Origin: Gammaproteobacteria bacterium | Lineage (GTDB): Bacteria; Pseudomonadota; Gammaproteobacteria; HK1 | Assembly (NCBI GenBank): GCA_022822245.1 | Contig: JAJECB010000068.1 | Coordinates: forward strand, 1-14,823 | Direction of reading: 5' to 3' | Length of the DNA: 14,823 nt | In this document: positions 7,050-14,823 of the stretch, piece after piece | Layout: each line of letters opens with the position of its first letter | Numbering within the stretch: position 1 is the stretch's first letter | Notes under the pieces: model-generated | What the model was told of the DNA's origin: nothing | Seen by the model: only the letters and a program-made list of their open reading frames with translations | Databases searched by the model: none | Position numbers and translations under genes: made by a program

Positions 7050-8933
7050 TCACCTCGCGCCGACGGCGACGAGCCCGGGGGGCTCCCCGGAACCGCCGTT
7101 CAGGTGATGATCGATGATGGCGCGCGCGACCGGGGCGGCCGCACGGCTCCCCGAACCGCCATGCTCCACGACCACCGCCACCGCGATGCGCGGATCCTCG
7201 CTCGGCGCGAACGCGGCGAAGAGCGCGTGGTCGCGATGCTCCCACGGGATCGATTCGAGCTCGTCGGGGGATGTTCGGGTCGCCTGGCGCACGACCTGAG
7301 CGGTCCCCGTCTTGCCCGCGATCCGGAAGGTGAGTCCCTCGCCGATTTGGCGCGCGGTGCCGGACCCGCCGTGCACCACCGCCTCCATGCCGTCGATGAC
7401 TCGCGCCCAGTGGCGGTTGCCGCTCGCGTTCACCGGCGGCAGCGTCTCCACCGGCAGGTCCTCGGCGACTCCGTTGCGCTCGACCCGGATCACCGCCCGC
7501 GGCCGGAGGCGGACCCCGCGGCGGGCCACCGTGGCGGTTCCGGCCGCGAGCTGCAGGGGCGTGGAGAGCAGGTACCCCTGGCCGATGCCGGCGAGGATCG
7601 TCTCCCCCGCCGTCCAGGGGCGGCCGAGAGCCGCGAGCTTCCACTCGCGTGACGGAACCAGGCCCGGCGCCTCGCGGGGGAGGTCCACCCCGGTCGGCGC
7701 CCCGAACCCGAACTCGGAGAGATACCGATGGATCCGGGTGATCCCGAGCTTGTACGCGAGCTCGTAGAAGTACACGTCGCAGCTTTCGGCGAGCCCGCGC
7801 TCGAGCCCGACCCGCCCGTGCCCGCCGGCTCTCCAGTCACGGTACTCGTAGGTGGTGCCCGGAAGACGGTAGTTTCCCTGGCACAGGACGCGGCCGAGCG
7901 AGTGGTCCAGGGACTGGTCGAGCGCGGCGAAGGCGAGAAAGATCTTGGCCACGGACCCCGGGGGGTACTGGCCGTGCAGGGCGCGGTTGAACATGGGCCG
8001 GCCGCGGGCGCCGTTCAGCTCCGCGAAGCTCGCCCGGTCGATCCCGTGGACGAAGGGGTTCGGATCGAAGGAAGGGGCGCTCGCGAAGGCGAGCAGCGCG
8101 CCGTCGCGCGGGTCGACGGCGACGATCGCGCCCACCTGCCCGGCGAGCGCCTCGTACGCCTGAAGCTGAAGCCTCACGTCCAGCCCGAGCGTGACGTCCC
8201 CCCCCGGAACCGGATCGGTCGAGTCGATCGTCCGCACCACCCTCCCCCGGGCATCGACCTCGACCTGCTCGACGCCGGGGTACCCGTGCAGCGTCCGCTC
8301 CCACGCGTGCTCAACGCCCGTCTTCCCGATGTAGCGGGTGGCGCGATAGTGCGGATCGCCCTTGAGCCGGCGCCGCTCCGCGGGGTTGATCCGACCCACG
8401 TAGCCCACCACGTGGGCGAACGCCTCGCCGAAGGGATACTCGCGCACGAGCCTGGTGTGAATGTCGACCCCCGGAAAGCGGTGCCGGTTGACGGAGAAGA
8501 CGGCGACCTCCCGTTCGTCGAGGCGGGTCTTGAGCGGAATGCTCTCGAACCCCGGAAGGTCGCGCATCTGCTGCCGGAACTTCTCCTCTTCCGCTTCGTC
8601 GATGGCCAGGACCTCGCGCAGGAGCCGGAGGGTGCGGTCCACCCCGCCCGTCTGCTCCGGCACGATCTCCAGGCTGAAGACGGAGAAGTTGCGAGCCAGC
8701 ACCACCCCGTTCCGGTCCCGCACCAGGCCACGCGCCGGCGGTACGGGACGGATCCGGATCCGGTTCTCGTGGGACAGGGTCGTGTAGTGCTCGTTCTGCA
8801 CGACCTGGAGGTAGCCGGCCCGCAGGAAGAGGGCAAGGAGCCCCGCGCCGGCAAGACCGGCCCCGACGATGACCCGGGTGCGATAGCGGCGCCGCTCGCG
8901 CGCCACGCCCCGGCGAAGCGGGTGAAGGCTCAC
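7050..8933 (-). CDS. mrdA: penicillin-binding protein 2, elongasome transpeptidase
   Basis: PBP2 (MrdA) is the class B transpeptidase that crosslinks the glycan strands made by RodA, and it is the target of mecillinam in E. coli. The 627-residue product has a short basic cytoplasmic tail, one membrane helix (about 21-39) and a pedestal domain opening with HENRIRIRPVPPARGLVRDRNG (55-76). A C-terminal transpeptidase domain follows, with SVAK (nucleophile Ser327, Lys330), SCD (384-386) and KTG (541-543). The usual motif RYIGKTGVEHAWE (200-212) is also present. It starts at a GTG (8931-8933), 31 bases after the mreD stop, without a recognisable ribosome site, so this start is less certain than others nearby. 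It sits directly before rodA, as in most proteobacteria. Confidence 0.97.
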   Translation of the reverse strand: MSLHPLRRGVARERRRYRTRVIVGAGLAGAGLLALFLRAGYLQVVQNEHYTTLSHENRIRIRPVPPARGLVRDRNGVVLARNFSVFSLEIVPEQTGGVDRTLRLLREVLAIDEAEEEKFRQQMRDLPGFESIPLKTRLDEREVAVFSVNRHRFPGVDIHTRLVREYPFGEAFAHVVGYVGRINPAERRRLKGDPHYRATRYIGKTGVEHAWERTLHGYPGVEQVEVDARGRVVRTIDSTDPVPGGDVTLGLDVRLQLQAYEALAGQVGAIVAVDPRDGALLAFASAPSFDPNPFVHGIDRASFAELNGARGRPMFNRALHGQYPPGSVAKIFLAFAALDQSLDHSLGRVLCQGNYRLPGTTYEYRDWRAGGHGRVGLERGLAESCDVYFYELAYKLGITRIHRYLSEFGFGAPTGVDLPREAPGLVPSREWKLAALGRPWTAGETILAGIGQGYLLSTPLQLAAGTATVARRGVRLRPRAVIRVERNGVAEDLPVETLPPVNASGNRHWARVIDGMEAVVHGGSGTARQIGEGLTFRIAGKTGTAQVVRQATRTSPDELESIPWEHRDHALFAAFAPSEDPRIAVAVVVEHGGSGSRAAAPVARAIIDHHLNGGSGEPPGLVAVGAR

Positions 8934-8964
8934 GAGGACGGCCGGGCGAGCGGCGCCCGACCCC

Positions 8965-9453
8965 TCACTCGATCTGGTAGCGGCGCCGAACGCGCCGGAG
9001 GATGAGAAAGATCCACGGCCAGACCACCGCTCCCGCCAGCGGGACCGAAAGGTGCGCCAGCGCGTCCACGGGAAGCCCGCGCATCCCGGTGACCCAGGAC
9101 ACGATGAGCTGGTCGACCATCATCACCCCGAACACGCTCACCCCCTGCTGCCACAGCGGCAGCAGGCGCACACGCCGGTAGATGCGGCGCGCGATCCACG
9201 CCACCACCCCGAGGGCGAGAGCGTGCTGGCCCACCAGGGTCCCGACCAGGACGTCGAGGATGAGCCCGCACCCCCATCCGGTGAGGACCCCGACCCGCTC
9301 CGGCACCGCGAAGCACCAGTAGAGCAGGACGAGCGCGACCCACGGCGGTCGCCACGGCGCCGCCCACCCCGCCATCGGCAACCCGGTCAGGACGAACGCC
9401 GCGGCGAAGCTCGCGACGATGATGCCGACCGGTACGACGGGCGGCCGGTCCAT
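8965..9453 (-). CDS. mreD: rod shape-determining protein MreD
   Basis: MreD is a small polytopic inner-membrane protein that bridges MreC and the RodA-PBP2 machinery in the elongasome. The 162-residue length is typical. The sequence is mostly hydrophobic segments separated by short polar loops, from VGIIVASFAAAFVLTGL to VVWPWIFLILRRVRRR. The recognisable feature is the GLILDVLVGTLVGQHAL stretch, matching the G-xxxD-xxxxxxxGxxA pattern of MreD; the rest of the family is poorly conserved. The ATG at 9451-9453 shares one base with the mreC stop (TGATG), which fixes the start and suggests translational re-initiation. Confidence 0.92.
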   Translation of the reverse strand: MDRPPVVPVGIIVASFAAAFVLTGLPMAGWAAPWRPPWVALVLLYWCFAVPERVGVLTGWGCGLILDVLVGTLVGQHALALGVVAWIARRIYRRVRLLPLWQQGVSVFGVMMVDQLIVSWVTGMRGLPVDALAHLSVPLAGAVVWPWIFLILRRVRRRYQIE

Positions 9454-10301
9454 CAGCCGGCATCGGTTCCTTCTGCGGCCCCGTCGGACGGGAAGACCAC
9501 GAGGACCTCGCGGGCCCGTTTCAGGTCCGCGAGCGGCCGGAGGCGAACCTCCGCGTAGCTGCCCCCTCGCGCCGTCTCCACCTTGATGACGGTGGCGGCC
9601 GGATAGCCGGCCGGAAACCGGCCGCCGAGCCCGGAGGACACGAGCAGGTCCCCGACCTCGATGTCCGCGTCCTTGGGCACGTAGGCGAGGTCGAGATCGC
9701 CGGTCGGCCCCCCCCCGACCGCGACGCTCCGCAGGCCATTGCGGGACAGCACCACGGGCAGCGCATGGCTGGTGTCGGTGATGAGGACCACGGTGCTCGA
9801 GATCGGCCCCGCGTGCTGGACCTGCCCGAGGACCCCGTTCGCGTCGATCACCGACTGCCCGGAGCGGATCCCGTGCTGGGTTCCCTTGTCGAGGACCAGC
9901 CCGCTGGACGTGGGATCGATATCCACCCCGAGCACACTCGCGACCAGTACCCGATCCTCGATGCGGGCGGAGGACTCGAGGAGCTCGCGCAGGCGCCGAT
10001 TCTCTCCTTCCAGCTCCTGGAGGCGCTCGATCCGGGAGCCGAGCACGAGAAGCTGGTGGCGGAGCGATTCGCTTTCCTGAATGAGGGCGTCGCGCGTGGA
10101 CAGCCACGCCACGACATCGCCCGGCAGCTCCACGAACAGGGTGCTCACGGCGAGCCGAACGGGATACACGACCACCGAAAGCGCACTCCGGACCCACACC
10201 GCGTGCTGGCGATGGTGGTCCGACACCATGAGGGCGAGAGACAGGACGGCACAGATTCCCAGGCGCAGGGTGGGGGAGGACGAGCGGGTGAAGAAGTTCA
10301 T
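9453..10301 (-). CDS. mreC: rod shape-determining protein MreC
   Basis: MreC is a bitopic inner-membrane protein whose periplasmic beta domains bind and activate PBP2. The 282-residue product has one N-terminal membrane segment (about 14-28), a predicted coiled coil rich in Leu, Glu and Arg (about 68-112) and the two six-stranded beta-domain region. That region carries ASVLGVDIDPTSSGLVLDKG, GVLGQVQHAGPISSTVVLITD and VGDLLVSSGLGGRFPAGYP. All are standard family landmarks. The ATG at 10299-10301 follows an 82-base gap after mreB and has only a poor ribosome site. Downstream the stop overlaps the mreD start. The C-terminus is short, without the long proline-rich tail seen in some proteobacterial MreC. 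Confidence 0.96.
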   Translation of the reverse strand: MNFFTRSSSPTLRLGICAVLSLALMVSDHHRQHAVWVRSALSVVVYPVRLAVSTLFVELPGDVVAWLSTRDALIQESESLRHQLLVLGSRIERLQELEGENRRLRELLESSARIEDRVLVASVLGVDIDPTSSGLVLDKGTQHGIRSGQSVIDANGVLGQVQHAGPISSTVVLITDTSHALPVVLSRNGLRSVAVGGGPTGDLDLAYVPKDADIEVGDLLVSSGLGGRFPAGYPAATVIKVETARGGSYAEVRLRPLADLKRAREVLVVFPSDGAAEGTDAG

Positions 10302-10383
10302 GGCCGCATGCGCCGCACCCCGCCGTCGGGGTCGAATCGGCCGGCGCCCGAGGGTTGTTCCGGACGGCCGCCGCCCACGGCCC
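10302..10383 (-). other. mreB-mreC intergenic spacer with small hairpins
   Basis: This is the longest spacer between the mre and mrd genes. It holds a perfect 6-bp stem with a 4-base loop (ACCCCG-CCGT-CGGGGT, 10317-10332) 15 bases upstream of the mreC ATG, and a weaker 5-bp stem GGCCG/CGGCC (10366-10370 and 10378-10382) right after the mreB stop. Neither is followed by a T tract, so these are not classic terminators. They may affect RNA stability or mreC translation. Confidence 0.35.
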
Positions 10384-11576
<1,193 letters not shown>

Positions 11577-11605
11577 TCATTTGAAGGCGGAACGCGGAAG
11601 AGTTA

Positions 11606-11899
11606 ATGAGCATCAGCCACTCCGAGGTCGAGCGGGTCGCGAGGCTCGCCCGGCTGCGGATCGACCCCGCCGACCTCGACGACCGGGCCCGCGATCTCGG
11701 CCGGATCCTCGAGCTGTTCGATCGCCTCGCCGCGGTCGACACCCGGGGCGTCGAGCCGCTCTCCCATCCCCTCGACGCTACCTTGCGCCTGCGGCCGGAC
11801 GCGGTGACCGAAGAGGTGGACCGGACGGCGCTCCAGCGGGGCGCGCCGGCGGTCGAGGACGGCGTGTACGTGGTGCCGCGGGTCATCGAGCCCCGGTGA
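11606..11899 (+). CDS. gatC: aspartyl/glutamyl-tRNA amidotransferase subunit C
   Basis: GatC is the small subunit that wraps around GatA and GatB and stabilises the amidotransferase that makes Gln-tRNA(Gln) and/or Asn-tRNA(Asn). The 97-residue product has the usual opening [16 protein letters not shown] and the central pattern [25 protein letters not shown] (residues 31-55). It ends with [13 protein letters not shown], which matches the family's C-terminal D-xFxVPKV-E motif. The ATG at 11606 has GGAAGAG at 11596-11602. Its stop overlaps the gatA start as GTGA. It is the first gene of the plus-strand gatCAB operon, divergent from mreB, the same arrangement known in Pseudomonas aeruginosa. Confidence 0.96.
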   Translation: MSISHSEVERVARLARLRIDPADLDDRARDLGRILELFDRLAAVDTRGVEPLSHPLDATLRLRPDAVTEEVDRTALQRGAPAVEDGVYVVPRVIEPR

Positions 11900-13383
11900 C
11901 CGCGCCCTGGCCGGACTCGGTGGCCGCGATCGCGGCCGGCCTCGCGCAGGGCGAGTTCAGCGCCGAGGAGATCGCGCGGGGGTACCTCGACCGGATCGAG
12001 GCGCTCGACCCGCGGGTGAACGCCTTCGTCACGGTGACCGCCGAGCTCGCCCTCGAGGAGGCGCGCCGGGCCGACGACGCGAGGCGGCGGAAGGGCTCGG
12101 CCGCGGGCCTCCTCGCGGGCGTGCCCGTCGCCCACAAGGACATCTTCTGCACCCGGGGGGTGCGCACCACGTGCGGGTCGCGCATGCTCGCGGAGCACGT
12201 CGCCGCCTACGACGCGACGGTGGTGGAGCGCCTCCGGGCGGACGGCATGGTCATGCTCGGGAAGACGAACCTCGACGAGTTCGCGATGGGTTCGTCGACC
12301 GAGTCGAGCCACTTCGGGGCTACCCGCAATCCGTGGGACCCGGAGCGGGTCGCGGGCGGCTCCTCCGGGGGGTCCGCGGCGGCGGTGGCGGCCGGGCTCG
12401 CCCCCGTCGCGACCGCGACCGACACCGGCGGCTCCATCCGGCAACCGGCGGCCCTGTGCGGCCTCACCGGGCTCAAGCCGACCTACGGCCGGGTCTCGCG
12501 GCACGGACTCGTGGCCTTCGCCTCGAGCTTCGACCAGGCGGGGCTCCTTGCCCGCAGCGCGGAGGACGTCGCCCTCGTGTTCGGCGCGATGGCGGGGTTC
12601 GACGAGCGCGACTCGACCAGCCTCGAAGCGCCGGCGGACGACTACCGCGCACGCCTCGAAGCGCCGATCGCGGGGCTCCGGATCGGGGTCGTCGAGGAGC
12701 AGTTCGGGGACGGTGTGGAGGCCGGGGTGCGGGACGCGGTGGAGGCGGCGATCCGCGAGCTCGAGGGGCTCGGGGCGACGGTGCGCCCCATCGGGCTCGA
12801 GCACGCCGACCTCGGCATCCCCACCTACTACATGCTCGCCCCCGCGGAGTGCTCCTCGAACCTCTCGCGTTTCGACGGCGTGCGCTACGGGTACCGCGCC
12901 CCGAGCGCCTCGAGCGTCGAGGAGCTCTACGTGCGATCGCGCACCGAGGGCTTCGGGGTCGAGGTCAAGCGCCGCATCCTCGCCGGCACCTACGCGCTCA
13001 GCAAGGGCTACTACGACGCCTACTACGGCAAGGCGCAGCGCCTGCGCCGGCTCGTCGCGGACGACTACCGGCGCGCGTTCGAAGAGGTGGACGTCATCGC
13101 GGGGCCGACGACCCCGACCCCCGCGTTCCCCCTCGGCGACCGCCTCGACGACCCGATCGCGATGTACCTCGCGGACGTCTTCACCGTCGGGGTGAACCTC
13201 GCGGGGCTCTGCGCGGTGTCCGTGCCGGCGGGTCTCGCGGACGGCCTGCCGGTCGGACTTCACCTCACCGCCAACCACCTCGAGGAGGCGCGGCTCCTCA
13301 ACATCGCCCACCGTTACCAGCAGGTGACGGACTGGCACCTCGCCCGTCCGCCCCTTTGGAAGCGCGCCGGGGAGGGGCCGTGA
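11896..13383 (+). CDS. gatA: aspartyl/glutamyl-tRNA amidotransferase subunit A (amidase)
   Basis: GatA hydrolyses glutamine or asparagine and passes ammonia through a tunnel to GatB. The 495-residue product is normal in length and belongs to the amidase-signature family. The catalytic triad is visible as Lys81 in VAHKDIFCT, cis-Ser156 in the [11 protein letters not shown] signature, and nucleophile Ser180 in [10 protein letters not shown]. The 75-residue spacing between Lys and cis-Ser equals that of the Staphylococcus aureus enzyme. Further landmarks are [35 protein letters not shown] and GPTTPTPAF. The GTG start at 11896-11898 overlaps the gatC stop and gives the expected N-terminus. There is no obvious ribosome site of its own, which fits coupling to gatC. 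The gatB start overlaps its stop. Confidence 0.97.
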   Translation: MTAPWPDSVAAIAAGLAQGEFSAEEIARGYLDRIEALDPRVNAFVTVTAELALEEARRADDARRRKGSAAGLLAGVPVAHKDIFCTRGVRTTCGSRMLAEHVAAYDATVVERLRADGMVMLGKTNLDEFAMGSSTESSHFGATRNPWDPERVAGGSSGGSAAAVAAGLAPVATATDTGGSIRQPAALCGLTGLKPTYGRVSRHGLVAFASSFDQAGLLARSAEDVALVFGAMAGFDERDSTSLEAPADDYRARLEAPIAGLRIGVVEEQFGDGVEAGVRDAVEAAIRELEGLGATVRPIGLEHADLGIPTYYMLAPAECSSNLSRFDGVRYGYRAPSASSVEELYVRSRTEGFGVEVKRRILAGTYALSKGYYDAYYGKAQRLRRLVADDYRRAFEEVDVIAGPTTPTPAFPLGDRLDDPIAMYLADVFTVGVNLAGLCAVSVPAGLADGLPVGLHLTANHLEEARLLNIAHRYQQVTDWHLARPPLWKRAGEGP

Positions 13384-14823
13384 ACGGCTGGCAGCCGGTC
13401 ATCGGGCTGGAGGTGCACGCCCGCCTCCTCACCCGGAGCAAGCTCTTCTCCGGCGCCCCCGCGAGCTACGGGGCGGCGCCGAACACCCAGGCGTGCGCCG
13501 TCGATCTCGGGTTTCCCGGGGTGCTCCCGGTCCTCAACCGCGAGGCGGTGCGAATGGCGGTCCGGTTCGGCCTCGCGGTCGGCGCCCGCATCGCCCCGCG
13601 CTGCGTCTTCGCGCGCAAGAACTACTTCTATCCGGACCTGCCCAAGGGCTACCAGATCAGCCAGTACGAGGATCCGATCACGGCGGGAGGGACCATCGCC
13701 ATCGAGCCCGCCGCCGGCCCCCCCCGCGAGATCGGGCTCGTCCGCGCCCACCTCGAGGAGGACGCGGGCCGGTCGGTCCACGAAGGGTTCGGGGGGCTGA
13801 GCGGGATCGACCTCAACCGGGCGGGGACGCCGCTCCTCGAGATCGTGACCGAGCCGGCCCTTCACGGCGCGGCCGAGGCGGCGGCCTGCATGCGAAAGAT
13901 CCACACCCTGGTGCGCTGGCTCGGCATCTGCGACGGCAACATGCAGGAAGGCTCCTTCCGCTGCGACGCCAACGTGTCCGTGCGGCCGGCCGGTTCCGGG
14001 ACTCTCGGCACCCGCGCGGAGATCAAGAACGTCAACTCGTTCCGGTTCGTCGAGCGAGCCATCGCCTACGAGATCGAGCGCCAGATCGACCTCGTCGAGT
14101 CCGGGGGGGAGGTGGTGCAGGAGACCCGCCTCTACGACCCCGACCACCACGAGACCCGGCCGATGCGGGACAAGGAGGAGGCGGACGACTATCGCTACTT
14201 CCCCGATCCGGACCTCCTCCCGGTCACCATCGACGAGGCGTTCGTCGCCGGGGTGCGCGAGAGCCTGCCGGAGCTCCCCGATGCGCGGCGGGACCGGCTG
14301 GTTCGGGAGTACGGGCTGGGGGCGGCCGAGGCGGCTCAGATCGTGAGCCACCGAGAGGCGGCGGACTACTTCGAAGCGGCGGTCGGGGCGGCCGGCTCGC
14401 CGGACACGGCGCGGCTCGCCGCGAACTGGGTGAACGGCGAGCTCGCGGGGGCGCTCAACCGCGAGGGCCTTCGCATCGACGAAGCGCGCGTCGACGCCGG
14501 ACAGCTCGGAAGGCTGGTCCGCCGGATCGCGGACGGGACGGTCTCCGGGCGGATGGCGAAGACCGTGTTCGACGCGATGTGGGCGTCCGGCGGGGAGCCG
14601 GACGCGATCATCGAGGTCCGGGGGCTCCGCCAGGTCACCGACGCGGGGGAGATCGAGCGTCTCGTCGACGCGGTGATCGAGGCGCATCCGGCCCAGGTGG
14701 AGCAGTACCTCGGCGGGGCCGGGAAGGTCCTCGGGTTCCTCGTGGGGCAGGTGATGAAGCGCTCGGGAGGCAAGGCCGACCCGCGCCAGGCGAACCGGAC
14801 CCTCCGCGACCGCCTCGCCGCCC
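13380..14823 (+). CDS. gatB: aspartyl/glutamyl-tRNA amidotransferase subunit B (3' end cut by window)
   Basis: GatB binds the misacylated tRNA, phosphorylates its side chain with ATP and amidates it with ammonia from GatA. The frame runs 481 codons to the window edge with no stop, and the last part ([27 protein letters not shown]) is the usual C-terminus, so only a few residues are missing. Landmarks are [21 protein letters not shown] at the start, [19 protein letters not shown], the GatB signature [41 protein letters not shown] and [17 protein letters not shown]. The C-terminal YqeY-like helical domain follows. The GTG start (13380-13382) overlaps the gatA stop as GTGA, with GGAGG at 13371-13375 four bases upstream. 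No aminoacyl-tRNA synthetase is in view, so whether Gln, Asn or both are made is undecided. Confidence 0.97.
   Translation, partial: MNGWQPVIGLEVHARLLTRSKLFSGAPASYGAAPNTQACAVDLGFPGVLPVLNREAVRMAVRFGLAVGARIAPRCVFARKNYFYPDLPKGYQISQYEDPITAGGTIAIEPAAGPPREIGLVRAHLEEDAGRSVHEGFGGLSGIDLNRAGTPLLEIVTEPALHGAAEAAACMRKIHTLVRWLGICDGNMQEGSFRCDANVSVRPAGSGTLGTRAEIKNVNSFRFVERAIAYEIERQIDLVESGGEVVQETRLYDPDHHETRPMRDKEEADDYRYFPDPDLLPVTIDEAFVAGVRESLPELPDARRDRLVREYGLGAAEAAQIVSHREAADYFEAAVGAAGSPDTARLAANWVNGELAGALNREGLRIDEARVDAGQLGRLVRRIADGTVSGRMAKTVFDAMWASGGEPDAIIEVRGLRQVTDAGEIERLVDAVIEAHPAQVEQYLGGAGKVLGFLVGQVMKRSGGKADPRQANRTLRDRLAA

Noticed and set aside
13314..14687. 457-codon minus-strand open frame opposite gatB
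   Set aside because: It shows the same antisense effect. The gatB frame has full family motifs along its length.

Overview
The window is about 14.8 kb of high-GC chromosomal DNA carrying core bacterial housekeeping genes, almost gene-to-gene. No stretch longer than 300 bases lacks a gene. Gene content and order (mreBCD-mrdA-rodA-mltB-rlpA-dacA-lipB on one strand, gatCAB divergent from mreB) match the arrangement known from Pseudomonas-type Gammaproteobacteria. The very high GC, many GTG starts and the lack of any tRNA or rRNA gene allow no finer placement. A high-GC gammaproteobacterium, possibly a Chromatiales-like lineage or a metagenomic relative, is an inference.

Left to right. Positions 1-910 (minus) hold the N-terminal part of an RND-superfamily exporter. 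940-2028 (minus) is nagZ and 2025-2669 (minus) is lipB. 2679-2861 is a 183-bp inverted-repeat element that fills the whole dacA-lipB gap. Then on the minus strand come dacA (2859-4034), rlpA (4015-4953), mltB (4950-5942), rodA (5957-7045), the PBP2 gene mrdA (7050-8933), mreD (8965-9453), mreC (9453-10301) and mreB (10384-11430). A 175-bp divergent intergenic region (11431-11605) carries two strong hairpins and a probable mreB promoter. On the plus strand follow gatC (11606-11899), gatA (11896-13383) and gatB (13380 to beyond the window, only a few codons missing).

The minus-strand block is one cell-shape and peptidoglycan module. MreBCD position the elongasome, RodA polymerises glycan strands, PBP2 crosslinks them, DacA trims pentapeptides, MltB and RlpA cleave glycan strands, and NagZ recycles the released muropeptides in the cytoplasm. 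Most junctions overlap or are a few bases apart (TTGA, GTGA or TGATG overlaps), which points to a long translationally coupled operon read from mreB towards the RND gene. GatCAB converts misacylated Glu-tRNA(Gln) and/or Asp-tRNA(Asn).

I see no defence system, prophage, CRISPR array or novel enzyme cluster. The most unusual material is non-coding: the 183-bp inverted-repeat (MITE- or REP-like) element between dacA and lipB, and a diverged half-copy at 1951-2000 that lies inside the 5' end of nagZ and appears to encode an N-terminal extension of that protein.
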